A stretch of DNA of 40,659 nt from a bacterium (GTDB lineage: Bacteria > CLD3), in the NCBI GenBank assembly GCA_020850775.1, contig JADZEA010000076.1:1-40659 (forward strand), written 5' to 3'. Positions 1 through 7,694 of this stretch are shown in pieces. A program made the position numbers and the translations under genes. A model generated the notes under the pieces. That model searched no databases and had not been told where the DNA came from. It worked only from the letters and a program-made list of their open reading frames with translations. Every line of letters starts with the position of its first letter. Positions within the stretch are counted from its first letter, which is position 1.

Positions 1-66
1 AAATTGAGTGTTTGGGTAAAGGTACAAACGCTGTCTGGGAAAAAATTGATTGAGAGTATCAGTTAG
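1..66 (+). CDS. 3' end of an unknown gene (partial)
   Basis: Frame 1 is open from the window edge to a TAG at 64-66 and encodes 21 residues with a believable mix (it contains VWVKVQTLSGKKLIES). A stem-loop followed by a T-run starts seven bases later, as expected after the end of a + strand gene. Only the tail is visible, so no function can be given, and a chance open frame of this length cannot be excluded. Confidence 0.4.
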   Translation, partial: KLSVWVKVQTLSGKKLIESIS

Positions 67-72
67 TACGTA

Positions 73-124
73 GTTAATTGGGTATTAAATCAAGCTGTTA
101 ATACCTAATTAACAGATGTTTTTT
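73..124 (+). terminator. Stem-loop with T-run downstream of the partial gene
   Basis: GTTAATTGGGTATTAA (73-88) pairs with TTAATACCTAATTAAC (98-113) over 16 positions with one G-U pair and a 9-base loop, followed by a T-rich stretch at 118-124. The T-run is on the + strand side, so it best serves the gene ending at 66. The hairpin also lies just beyond the trpS stop and may act on both strands. Confidence 0.55.
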
Positions 125-1094
125 ACTCAATTCCGACGGATTGTAAAGCTCTTTGCAAAGTCATTTTAGCCATTCCACGTGCTTTTTTTCCACCTTCTCT
201 GAGAACGTCAAGGAGGAAGGAAGGTTTTTTTTCAAGTTCCTTTCGTCTTTCTCTGAAAGGCTCAAAGTAGGTATTGATTTCTTCAAGCAAAGCCATTTTT
301 GCGTGTCCGAAACCGTAGTTTCCCTTTCTGTAGTTTTCAGCCATTTCGCTAACCTTTTCCTTTGGAGCAAGTAGTTTGTAAAGTGCAAAAATATTGCAGG
401 TGTCAGGATTTTTTTGTGCTTCAAGTGGTTCTGAACTCGTAACAATGCTCATCACTTTTTTCTTTAACTCTTTTCCTTCGTCAAAAATTAAAATTGTGTT
501 CCCGTAAGATTTGCTCATTTTTGAGCCGTCAACTCCGGGAACGTAAGGCGAAGAACTTAGTTTGTAATCAGGAATTACAAAAACATCACCAAAAATTCCG
601 TTGAACTTAATCGCTAAATCCCTCGCAATTTCAACGTGTTGAACCTGGTCTTTTCCAACCGGAACAATGTTTGAGTCGTAAGCTAAAATATCTGCTGCCA
701 TCAAAACGGGATAGTTAAAAAGTCCGGCGTTTGCTGCGATACCTTTTGCAATTTTATCTTTGTAGGAGACAGCTTTTTGCAGAAGTCCCATTGGAGTTAC
801 TGTCATCAGAAACCACATAAGTTGAGTAATTTCAGGAACATCACTTTGTTTGAAAAGTATTGCTTTGTTTGGGTCAAGCCCACAAGCAAGGTAAGAAAGA
901 GCGACTTCAAAAGTAAGTTTTTTCAGTTTTTTGGCATCCTGAATAGTTGTCAGTGAGTGGTAGTTTGCAATAAAATAAAGCGAGTCATTTCCGTGTTGGT
1001 TTTCGATGTGCTGTTTCATTGCACCGAAGTAATTTCCAAGGTGCAGTTCTCCTGAAGGTTGAATTCCTGAAAGGTAACGTTTAGGTTTTTCCAC
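123..1094 (-). CDS. trpS: Tryptophan--tRNA ligase
   Basis: Cytoplasmic class I aminoacyl-tRNA synthetase that charges tRNA-Trp. The 323-residue length fits bacterial TrpRS. The class I signature appears as HLGN at residues 18-21 (HIGH motif) within SGIQPSGELHLGNYFGA. KMSKS is at residues 192-196, preceded by PGVDGSK. Start: GTG at 1092-1094, preceded on the minus strand by AGAGGA about five bases upstream; no in-frame ATG gives a better N-terminus. It is transcribed away from the tRNA cluster and is apparently monocistronic. I see no leader, T-box or trp attenuator upstream. Family assignment is firm. Confidence 0.97.
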   Translation of the reverse strand: MEKPKRYLSGIQPSGELHLGNYFGAMKQHIENQHGNDSLYFIANYHSLTTIQDAKKLKKLTFEVALSYLACGLDPNKAILFKQSDVPEITQLMWFLMTVTPMGLLQKAVSYKDKIAKGIAANAGLFNYPVLMAADILAYDSNIVPVGKDQVQHVEIARDLAIKFNGIFGDVFVIPDYKLSSSPYVPGVDGSKMSKSYGNTILIFDEGKELKKKVMSIVTSSEPLEAQKNPDTCNIFALYKLLAPKEKVSEMAENYRKGNYGFGHAKMALLEEINTYFEPFRERRKELEKKPSFLLDVLREGGKKARGMAKMTLQRALQSVGIE

Positions 1095-1235
1095 TTTTTC
1101 CTCTAATTTTTTTACGGTTTGAAATTAGTCTTTAATTTTTTTTAAGGCAAGAAAAATCAGGTGCAAAAGCAGTATATTTTTTAGAAAACACCAAAGATTA
1201 AATCAGGCTTTTACTAAAAATCTTTTAAAAAACCC

Positions 1236-1266
1236 TTGACAAAGTTTTTTTTCGGTTTTACCTTTG
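1236..1266 (+). promoter_or_regulatory. Bacteroidota-type promoter for tRNA-Phe
   Basis: TTGACA at 1236-1241 and TACCTTTG at 1259-1266 are separated so that 20 bases lie between TTG and TA. TACCTTTG is an exact match to the TAnnTTTG -7 box known for the Bacteroidota primary sigma factor. The tRNA 5' end is at 1293, 27 bases downstream of the box. Confidence 0.7.
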
Positions 1267-1292
1267 CACTCTCAATTTTTGAGAAAAGGTTT

Positions 1293-1365
<73 letters not shown>

Positions 1366-1375
1366 CTTTTTAATG

Positions 1376-1417
1376 AAATTCCCGAAAAAAATATAAAATT
1401 TCGGGAATTTTTGTTTT
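1376..1417 (+). terminator. Stem-loop between the two tRNA genes
   Basis: AAATTCCCGAAA (1376-1387) pairs perfectly with TTTCGGGAATTT (1399-1410) around an 11-base loop and runs into TTGTTTT. The form is that of an intrinsic terminator for tRNA-Phe. It is only about 30 bases from the next tRNA, so it could instead be a partial terminator or processing site. Confidence 0.75.
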
Positions 1418-1439
1418 AACTTTTATTGAACTTGAAAAG

Positions 1440-1513
1440 GGGCCTTTAGCTCAGCCGGTTAGAGCAACGGACTCATAATCCGTGGGTCCAGGGTTCAAGT
1501 CCCTGAGGGCCCA
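1440..1513 (+). tRNA. tRNA with CAU anticodon, probably tRNA-Ile2
   Basis: A 74-base cloverleaf: acceptor GGGCCTT/AGGGCCC, D stem GCTC/GAGC, anticodon stem ACGGA/TCCGT, loop CTCATAA with CAT at 1474-1476, T stem CAGGG/CCCTG, discriminator A at 1513. CCA is not encoded. It lacks the 1-72 mismatch of initiator tRNA. The acceptor start and the CTCATAA loop resemble the AUA-reading tRNA-Ile2, in which TilS converts C34 to lysidine, but an elongator tRNA-Met cannot be ruled out by eye. Confidence 0.9.
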
Positions 1514-1628
1514 TAATTTAAATTAAGAATGATTAATTTATGTTCTTAAAAAGTAATTTTACAGTTTTTGGTCTTTGCAGGAATAAAAAAAAGTCCTTGC
1601 TAAGTCAAAGAAATCAAGATTTTGAAAT

Positions 1629-1671
1629 AAAAAGTGCATTCCTTAAAGTTTAAGGATTGCACTTTTTTTTT
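1629..1671 (+). terminator. Rho-independent terminator after the tRNA pair
   Basis: GTGCATTCCTTAAA pairs with TTTAAGGATTGCAC (14 positions, one mismatch), followed by a run of nine T to 1671. It ends the CAU tRNA transcript just before the Zn-ribbon gene. Confidence 0.85.
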
Positions 1672-1701
1672 GCCTGATTTTATTAAACGAAAGGGAAAAA
1701 A

Positions 1702-2424
1702 ATGGATTTAAGAGAACAATTAGCTTTGCTAAAACAACTTCAGGATGTTGACTCAGAGTTTGCTTACATTGAACTTTCAAGAGGTGAGCTACCTGAATTA
1801 ATAAAAAGAGAAGGTGAAGAACTAATTCTAAAAGATGCAAATTTGAAGGCACTTGGAAACCAGCTTGAAATCAATAAAAAATCTCAGTCACAGCTTGAAA
1901 TTGACATTCAAGTTTCAAAAGACAAAATTGTTAAGTACCAAAACCAACGCTATCAAGTTACAACAAACAGAGAGTACGAAGCAATTAACACGGAAATTGA
2001 AAGCCAGGAACAAAACATTGAAGACTACGAAAAGCAGTTAATTGAATTGCTCCGTGAAGAAGAAGAAGTGCGGGAACAACTAAAAGAATTAGTTGAAGAA
2101 GTGGATGATTTAAAGATGAATATTAAAAATAAAACTTCTGAACTTGAAGAAGCTGACCGGCTTTCAAAAGATAAAGAATTAGAACTTAAAAAGAAAAAAG
2201 AAGAAATTTCTCCGAAAATTGAACATTCATTAATGAGAAAGTATCAGAGAGTTTCTCAAAGTAACAGCAATAAAATTGGCGTTGTAAACATTAAAAGAGG
2301 TGCTTGTGGTGCTTGTTTCAGGAAATTAATGCCACAAATTGTTGTTGACGTCAGGGCAATGGATAAAATCAATTGCTGTACTTCTTGTGGAGTAATTTTG
2401 TTGGCTGAAGAAGAAAATAATTAA
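1702..2424 (+). CDS. Coiled-coil protein with C-terminal zinc ribbon (COG1579, zf-RING_7)
   Basis: A 240-residue protein. Residues about 1-190 are a long charged heptad-rich coiled coil (for example runs of EEEEVREQLKELVEEVDDL). The C-terminus is a four-cysteine zinc ribbon with CxxC at 202/205 and CxxC at 226/229. This is the COG1579 architecture, a widespread family predicted to bind nucleic acid but without a firmly established role. The start ATG follows a purine-rich AAAGGG stretch. The kinase gene follows immediately, with its Shine-Dalgarno sequence overlapping this gene's stop codon, so the two are probably cotranscribed. Confidence 0.88.
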   Translation: MDLREQLALLKQLQDVDSEFAYIELSRGELPELIKREGEELILKDANLKALGNQLEINKKSQSQLEIDIQVSKDKIVKYQNQRYQVTTNREYEAINTEIESQEQNIEDYEKQLIELLREEEEVREQLKELVEEVDDLKMNIKNKTSELEEADRLSKDKELELKKKKEEISPKIEHSLMRKYQRVSQSNSNKIGVVNIKRGACGACFRKLMPQIVVDVRAMDKINCCTSCGVILLAEEENN

Positions 2425-2428
2425 GGAG
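2423..2428 (+). promoter_or_regulatory. Shine-Dalgarno site placing a kinase start at ATT
   Basis: AAGGAG overlaps the stop of the Zn-ribbon gene. Eight bases downstream, in frame with the kinase, is ATT (2437-2439); no ATG, GTG or TTG is available there. The only later standard start, GTG at 2545, has AAGGAG directly abutting it with no spacer. Confidence 0.55.
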
Positions 2429-2436
2429 ATTTTAAA

Positions 2437-3339
2437 ATTAGCACTGCTCAAAGTTATTGCTTTGGTGGAATTAATTTTTCAGTTGCAGATGAAAGTAAAA
2501 AGTATTCTTCAATTTTAGAACAGTTCTTTACTGCAACCAAGGAGGTGGAGAATGAGTTTACTTTTACTTTTGAGACACTTCAGCACAAAATCCCAAACTG
2601 TAAAGTTGTTCACTCAACAAAGGAATTGGACTATTTTAAAAGCCCTTCAAGGATTTTTGTAAGATTTAACAAAGACGAAAGCTACTCAGAAATTTCGCAA
2701 AATTCCTGTAAATTTTACGTTGGAGACTATTTAAAAAGTTATCCTAAAATTTTAATTGATTGGCTTTTTGAACCTTCTTTCCTTGAAATTATTCGGCAAC
2801 GCGGAATTTATTTTTTGCACGCCGGAGCTTGTGTAAAAAATGGAAAAACAGTAATTTTCCCAGCTTCTTCGGGAAGTGGAAAAACAACTTTGACAATGAC
2901 TTTGTTAAAAGGCGGTTTTTCACTTTTGAGCGATGACAAAGTTTTTTTTAAAAAAGACAGCAATTCTTGTTTTTCTTTTGCAACTCCGCTGAAAGTTACG
3001 GAGGAAGCCTTTAAATTTCTTGAACTTAAAGGTGATTACAATACTTCCTACCAAGGCAAAATCCTAATTCCAAGAGAAAATTTGCAAACTGTTGATTCGG
3101 GAATTCCAAAAGTATTTTTATTCTTAAAACTCACACAGGGAAAATCCAAACTTGAAAAAATTGATAAAACCTCAGCTTTTATGAAATTGCTTTCGCCTTC
3201 GCTGACGCTTTGCAATCCTGAAGCTGTAAAAATTCAACTCGCCGTGATGAAAAAAATTTTACTCGTTTCGGAGTGTTACAACTTACATTTTGGACAAGAT
3301 TTTGAGGACGTTCCAAAAAATATTTCTGCTTTGCTTTAG
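2437..3339 (+). CDS. HprK-like P-loop kinase, probable ATT start
   Basis: Read from ATT 2437 the protein has 300 residues; from GTG 2545 it has 264. The C-terminal half carries FPASSGSGKTT (Walker A GSGKTT at 146-151 in the longer version) and LLSDDK (Asp pair at 167-168), the arrangement of the HPr kinase/PEP-carboxykinase-like fold. The region 2437-2544 is in frame, free of stops and encodes protein-like sequence (SYCFGGINFSVADE), so the true start is very likely upstream of GTG. No HPr (ptsH) gene is nearby, and stand-alone members of this fold have varied or unknown substrates. It follows the COG1579 gene with no gap. HprK-like fold: fairly sure. Substrate: unknown. Confidence 0.75.
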   Translation: MSTAQSYCFGGINFSVADESKKYSSILEQFFTATKEVENEFTFTFETLQHKIPNCKVVHSTKELDYFKSPSRIFVRFNKDESYSEISQNSCKFYVGDYLKSYPKILIDWLFEPSFLEIIRQRGIYFLHAGACVKNGKTVIFPASSGSGKTTLTMTLLKGGFSLLSDDKVFFKKDSNSCFSFATPLKVTEEAFKFLELKGDYNTSYQGKILIPRENLQTVDSGIPKVFLFLKLTQGKSKLEKIDKTSAFMKLLSPSLTLCNPEAVKIQLAVMKKILLVSECYNLHFGQDFEDVPKNISALL

Positions 3340-3471
3340 ATTTTTAAAATCTTTTGTTTTTCTTAGCTGAAAACTGCTTTACATTTTAATTTTAGGTTTC
3401 AAGTCTTTTTTTTGCTAAATTGAAATTGTAAACGAAGTCGTTTAAAACAAAAAAATTTTGAAAGAAATTTA

Positions 3472-5412
3472 ATGAACAAAAAAAAATCATACCTTTGGAT
3501 AAATGTGTTAATTTTTGCAGGGATTTTTATCCTTTTACCACTTTTCTTTTTTCCACAAGAAAGAATACCCGAGATTCCTTACAATCAATTTAAAAAAGAA
3601 CTGAAAGAAGGGAAAATTGAGTCTGTAAAAATTAATCAGGACATTCTTACTGCAACACGAAAAGAAAGTGCTGTGATTAAGATTCCGCAACAGCAAGTTG
3701 AAAACGAAAAAAATACGGATTCTTTCCAAAGATTTCTGGAACAAAAAACCGAAGTAAAAATGGTTAGAAACAAGTTCAAAGTGATTTTGATAAGCGATCC
3801 AAATCTTGTTGAAGAATTTGAAAAACAAGGTGTTGAGTATCAAAGAATTATCAACGACAGTTGGTTTGAAAACAACTTCTCGTGGATTTTTTCCCTGATT
3901 TTGATTGTGCTTTTGTGGAGTTTTTTTTTCAAGAAAATGGGTGGAGGAACTTCGGGAATTTTAAATATCGGGAAATCAAAAGCTAAAGTTTACAACGAAG
4001 ACGACAACACAAAAACTACTTTTAAAGATGTTGCGGGAATTGAAGAAGTGATTGAAGAAGTTAGCGAAGTTGTTGATTTTTTAAAAGACCCAAAACGGTT
4101 TCAAAAACTTGGTGGAAAAATTCCAAAAGGGTTTTTGCTTGTCGGACCTCCCGGAACAGGGAAAACTTTACTTGCGAAGGCTTTAGCAGGAGAAGCAAAC
4201 GTTCCTTTTTTTAGCCTTAGTGGTTCTGATTTTGTGGAAATGTTTGTTGGAGTTGGTGCTTCAAGAGTGAGAGACCTTTTTGAAAAAGCTAAAGAAAAAG
4301 CCCCTTGCATTATTTTTATTGATGAAATTGATGCTGTTGGAAGGAGCAGGAGCAGACTTTCAATCAACGGTGGAAATGACGAACGGGAAAACACGTTGAA
4401 TCAATTGCTTGTTGAAATGGATGGTTTTGACACCGATAAAACTGTGATTTTAATTGGTGCGACAAATCGTCCTGATGTTCTTGACCCGGCTTTGCTGCGT
4501 CCCGGAAGATTTGACAGACAAGTTGTACTGGACAGACCTGATTTGAACGGAAGAATAAAAATTTTTCAGGTTCACACAAAAAATATGCCTTTGGATGAAA
4601 AACTTGATTTAAAAGCACTTGCATCTCAAACTCCAGGTTTTGCGGGAGCAGAAATTGCTAATGTTTGTAACGAAGCATCACTTTTAGCTTCGAGGCAAGG
4701 TAAAGAAAAAATTGAGATGATTAATTTTCAAAATGCAATTGAAAGAGTGATTGCAGGGCTTGAAAAGAAAAATAAACTTATAAATCCACGTGAAAGAAAA
4801 ATTGTTGCTTACCACGAATCGGGACACGCACTTGTTGGTTATTTTTTACCGTTTTCTGACCCGGTTCACAAGGTTTCAATTGTTCCAAGAGGAATTGGTG
4901 CTTTAGGTTACACGATTCAGGCTCCGCTTGAAGACCGTTACTTGCTTTCAAAAGAAGAACTTTTAGACAGAATTTGTGCTTTGCTTGCCGGCAGAGCAGC
5001 GGAAGAGATTGTTTTTGAATCGGTTTCAACAGGTGCTTCAAACGATCTTGAGAAAGTAAGTGAAATCGCAAAAAGAATGGTTACAACTTACGGAATGAGC
5101 AAAAGACTTCAAAATGTTTCGTTTACAGACGCACAAGAGGGTTTTTTAGGTGGTTACACAAACAAACCTTACAGTGAAAAAACAGCTCAAATCATTGATG
5201 AGGAAGTTCAGGCAATAATTTCAGGCTCTTACGAAAAAGCGAAACAATTAATTTTTGAGCACAAAGATGTTTTTGAGACGTTAGCTAAAAAATTACTTAA
5301 AGACGAAGTTGTTGACAGCAATGATTTATTGGATATTTTCGGACCAAATCCGCATAAAATTGATTTTGAACAAGAAGAAATTAAAGAAATTAAAAACGCA
5401 GAGGCAAGCTAA
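3472..5412 (+). CDS. ftsH: ATP-dependent zinc metalloprotease FtsH
   Basis: Membrane-anchored AAA+ protease that degrades misassembled membrane proteins and regulatory substrates. Its 646 residues match the family. In order: a TM helix at about 8-27, a periplasmic segment, a second TM helix at about 140-155, and the AAA domain with Walker A GPPGTGKT (near 225), Walker [12 protein letters not shown] and the second region of homology [19 protein letters not shown]. The M41 peptidase zinc site HESGH is near residue 448, with a downstream Asp in ASNDLEKV near 524. It is the first gene of a run with DUF4178, DUF350 and PspA; the next start lies one base past its stop, so translation is probably coupled. 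Confidence 0.98.
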   Translation: MNKKKSYLWINVLIFAGIFILLPLFFFPQERIPEIPYNQFKKELKEGKIESVKINQDILTATRKESAVIKIPQQQVENEKNTDSFQRFLEQKTEVKMVRNKFKVILISDPNLVEEFEKQGVEYQRIINDSWFENNFSWIFSLILIVLLWSFFFKKMGGGTSGILNIGKSKAKVYNEDDNTKTTFKDVAGIEEVIEEVSEVVDFLKDPKRFQKLGGKIPKGFLLVGPPGTGKTLLAKALAGEANVPFFSLSGSDFVEMFVGVGASRVRDLFEKAKEKAPCIIFIDEIDAVGRSRSRLSINGGNDERENTLNQLLVEMDGFDTDKTVILIGATNRPDVLDPALLRPGRFDRQVVLDRPDLNGRIKIFQVHTKNMPLDEKLDLKALASQTPGFAGAEIANVCNEASLLASRQGKEKIEMINFQNAIERVIAGLEKKNKLINPRERKIVAYHESGHALVGYFLPFSDPVHKVSIVPRGIGALGYTIQAPLEDRYLLSKEELLDRICALLAGRAAEEIVFESVSTGASNDLEKVSEIAKRMVTTYGMSKRLQNVSFTDAQEGFLGGYTNKPYSEKTAQIIDEEVQAIISGSYEKAKQLIFEHKDVFETLAKKLLKDEVVDSNDLLDIFGPNPHKIDFEQEEIKEIKNAEAS

Positions 5413-5413
5413 A

Positions 5414-5926
5414 ATGGGAATTTTCAAAAAACTTAAAGATGTTTTGTGGGTTTCAGAACCAGAAGAAAAAAGTGTAAAAAGGACTTTTTTTAACATTCGT
5501 TGCGGAGATATTTTAACGTATCTTGGAGATGATTTTGTTGTAAACGCAGTTTATGTTTACGACGAAGAAGGTTTTAAGTGGAACACTTATGGTTACGACG
5601 ATAGCGAAGGAAACCATTGTTATTTTTCAGTTGTTTCAGACGACAGGTTGGAGCTTTCGTTGTGGAAAGAAGTTTTAACAAGTGTTGACAACGTTGGCGA
5701 CAAAATAGTTTTTGAAGGTAAAAATTATTTTCAAACCGAAAGAGGAATCGCAAGCGTTTCAAGGCAAATAATTTCAGGTCAGGAAACAAGGTTCAGAGTA
5801 AAGTATTGGGAATACGAGGCTGAAAGTGGTGAAATGCTTTCAATCGAAGAATCAGGCGGAACAAAAACCGTTACAACAGGAAAAATGATTGAAGATTACA
5901 CGATTGAAATTTTACCGGGTTCTTAG
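5414..5926 (+). CDS. DUF4178 domain protein
   Basis: A 170-residue soluble protein with no signal peptide or TM helix. It is built of beta-rich segments such as RCGDILTYLGDDFVVNAVYVYDEE and ends TIEILPGS, matching the DUF4178 pattern as I know it. ATG 5414 was chosen because it lies one base after the ftsH stop and avoids a 100-base overlap. Members of this family commonly occur beside DUF350 and PspA genes, as here. Biochemical function is unknown; context suggests an envelope-stress role. Confidence 0.75.
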   Translation: MGIFKKLKDVLWVSEPEEKSVKRTFFNIRCGDILTYLGDDFVVNAVYVYDEEGFKWNTYGYDDSEGNHCYFSVVSDDRLELSLWKEVLTSVDNVGDKIVFEGKNYFQTERGIASVSRQIISGQETRFRVKYWEYEAESGEMLSIEESGGTKTVTTGKMIEDYTIEILPGS

Positions 5927-5951
5927 TTTTATTAACTTTTAGGAAAAAATT

Positions 5952-6425
5952 ATGGAAGAGCAATTTATTAACTACCAAGAGATTTTAATAAATTTTTTGC
6001 ATTCAGGGATTTATTTTTTAGTTGGAATTTTAGTCCTTTTTCTTGGCAGGAAAGTTTACCAAATGATTACACCTTACAACATTGACGAAGAAATTTCAGT
6101 TAAAGACAACGTCGCAGCAGGAATTACAGAAGCAGGATTTTACCTTGCTTTAGGAATAATTATTCATGCTTCCGTTGGTGGAGAAAGCTATTTTGGAAAG
6201 TATGATTATGGTTTTTTAAGAACTTTTGCAAAAGATGCAATTTTATCAGTTCTTTACTTTGTGTTGGGTTTGATTTCGCTTTCGGTTGGCAGAAAAATTT
6301 TGCAACTTATTTTGCCTTTTTCACTTGACAAGGAAATTGTAGAAGATAAAAACAAAGCTGTAGCGCTTGTGGAAGCATCTTTTTACTTAACTTTAGCAAT
6401 AATTATTCACGCAAGTTTTTCGTAA
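5952..6425 (+). CDS. DUF350 membrane protein (YjfL-like), two internal repeats
   Basis: A 157-residue inner-membrane protein with about four hydrophobic helices arranged as a duplication. Repeat one (about 13-80) has LVGILVLFLGRKVYQMITPYN ... ITEAGFYLALGIIIHAS, and repeat two (about 88-157) has VLGLISLSVGRKILQLILPFS ... LVEASFYLTLAIIIHAS. The shared GRKxxQ...P and EAxFYLxLxIIIHAS elements mark the DUF350 family. An AGGA lies before ATG. It lies between DUF4178 and pspA, the usual company of this family. Molecular function is not established. Confidence 0.85.
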   Translation: MEEQFINYQEILINFLHSGIYFLVGILVLFLGRKVYQMITPYNIDEEISVKDNVAAGITEAGFYLALGIIIHASVGGESYFGKYDYGFLRTFAKDAILSVLYFVLGLISLSVGRKILQLILPFSLDKEIVEDKNKAVALVEASFYLTLAIIIHASFS

Positions 6426-6478
6426 CTTTCAGGAGAAAACTTCGTTAAGGGTTAAAAATTAAACAAGGAGGTTTATTA

Positions 6479-7150
6479 ATGGCAATGAGCATTTTTAGTA
6501 GAGTTTCTGACATTTTCAAAGCAAACATCAATGATTTGTTAGACAAAGCAGAAGACCCCGAAAAAATGATAAAACAAATGGTTATTGAAATGGAAGAAGC
6601 AGTTGGAAAAGCTACAAACTCTGTCGGAATCGCAGTAGCTAACGAAAAAAGACTTGAAAAAATATACCAACAAAATCTTGCCTTGACAGAAGAATGGCAA
6701 AACAAAGCTGTTTTGGCCGTTCAAAGCAACAGAGACGATCTTGCAAAATTGGCTCTTGAAAAGAAAAACAGTTACCAAAAAGCTGCAAGTGATTTGTTAC
6801 CGACTTACGAGCAAGCAAAAGCTGCTTCAACACAACTTAGGGGACAACTAAGTGAGCTTAAGAAAAAACTTGACGAAGCAAGAATCAGAAGAGACACTTT
6901 GATTGCAAGGTACAAAGCTGCAAAAGCTAAAGAAGAAATTGCTTCTTCAATTTCGGGAATTGGAGGCGATGCTTTTTCTAATTTTGACAGATTTGAAAAG
7001 AAAGTTGAAGATAAAGAAGCTCAGGCTGATGCAATGGTTGAAATTACAGGCGATACAAATTTGAGCCTTGAAAAAGAGTTTGAAGCACTAAAAACTACAA
7101 GCAATGTTGATTCTGAGCTTGAAGTTTTGAAGGCAAACCTGAAAAAGTAA
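6479..7150 (+). CDS. pspA: PspA/IM30 family membrane-stress protein
   Basis: A 223-residue mostly helical protein of the ESCRT-III-like PspA/Vipp1 family, which coats and stabilises the inner membrane. The N-terminus SIFSRVSDIFKANINDLLD is the amphipathic membrane-binding helix, followed by EDPEKMIKQMVIEMEEAV and long charged coiled coils to about residue 150. A perfect AAGGAGG lies eight bases before the ATG, the strongest ribosome site in this cluster and suited to a high-copy scaffold protein. It is the last gene of the ftsH-DUF4178-DUF350-pspA run and is followed by a terminator. No PspF-type activator gene is visible. Confidence 0.93.
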   Translation: MAMSIFSRVSDIFKANINDLLDKAEDPEKMIKQMVIEMEEAVGKATNSVGIAVANEKRLEKIYQQNLALTEEWQNKAVLAVQSNRDDLAKLALEKKNSYQKAASDLLPTYEQAKAASTQLRGQLSELKKKLDEARIRRDTLIARYKAAKAKEEIASSISGIGGDAFSNFDRFEKKVEDKEAQADAMVEITGDTNLSLEKEFEALKTTSNVDSELEVLKANLKK

Positions 7151-7165
7151 AATTTTCTTAGGATT

Positions 7166-7210
7166 AAACAAAAAGGTAAAATCTAAAAAGATTTTACCTT
7201 TTTTTGTTTA
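7166..7210 (+). terminator. Terminator after pspA
   Basis: AACAAAAAGGTAAAATCT pairs with AGATTTTACCTTTTTTTGTT around a short AAAA loop; the descending arm contains a T7 run. It lies 16 bases past the pspA stop. The hairpin is symmetric enough to work in both directions. Confidence 0.85.
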
Positions 7211-7241
7211 AAAAAAGCCTGCTAAAACTAACAGGCTTTTG
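7211..7241 (-). terminator. Terminator of rpsU
   Basis: On the minus strand AAAGCCTG pairs with CAGGCTTT around a ten-base loop and is followed by a T-run. It begins seven bases past the rpsU stop. Confidence 0.85.
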
Positions 7242-7247
7242 GGAAAA

Positions 7248-7424
7248 CTATTCAGAACCATATTTTCTTTTTTTGACTTTGATTGTGTGCATTCTTTCGC
7301 TTGGGCTTACGTAATAAGCTCTTTCACGGCAACGTTTTACGATTCTGCTTTTATTACATTCTGTGGTAAATCTTCTGATTGCTTTTTCAAAAGGTTCACC
7401 TTCACGAACTTTTACTGCTAACAT
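7248..7424 (-). CDS. rpsU: 30S ribosomal protein bS21 (short form)
   Basis: A 58-residue basic protein starting MLAVKVREGEPFEKAIRRF, the conserved bS21 N-terminus, with a C-terminus rich in Lys/Arg (IKVKKRKYGSE). It is shorter than the roughly 70 residues of E. coli bS21, as in other FCB bacteria. It has a strong Shine-Dalgarno AAGGAG before ATG and its own terminator, so it is an independent gene between pspA and the ABC operon. bS21 sits by the 16S 3' end, and in Flavobacteriia it takes part in masking the anti-Shine-Dalgarno, so the strong site here could be used for autoregulation; that last point is inference. Confidence 0.93.
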   Translation of the reverse strand: MLAVKVREGEPFEKAIRRFTTECNKSRIVKRCRERAYYVSPSERMHTIKVKKRKYGSE

Positions 7425-7596
7425 TTTAAGATTCTCCTTTTAGTTTAATTTTTTTACTTAAAAACCAGCTAATAAAAGTTTAACGAAAACTATGCCATAA
7501 AGTTTTTGGTTTGTTGGAAAGTTTTTCCACAAAAAAGTGGTTGTTTTTTTGGCACTGTGGTAAAATTAAAGCATGTAATTTTATTTTAAAAAAGCC

Positions 7597-7627
7597 TTGA
7601 ATTTATAAATGACTTTTTTTATCTTCG
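7597..7627 (+). promoter_or_regulatory. Putative promoter of the gld-like ABC operon
   Basis: TTG at 7597-7599 and TATCTTCG at 7620-7627 with 20 bases between, the same spacing as the tRNA-Phe promoter and one mismatch from TAnnTTTG. It lies about 70 bases before the ATPase start, within the 270-base gene-free interval 7425-7694, where I see no other clear element. Confidence 0.5.
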
Positions 7628-7694
7628 TTCCGCTTTATTTGTAAAATGCTTTAATTACAATTTTTAAATTAACTAAATTTCAGGAACAAAAAGA

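Noticed and set aside
2545-2547. GTG as start of the HprK-like kinase
   Set aside because: AAGGAG abuts it with no spacer, and coding-like sequence continues 36 codons upstream in frame.
3338-3361. Terminator after the kinase gene
   Set aside because: AGATT/AATCT is only five AT-rich pairs; too weak to support.
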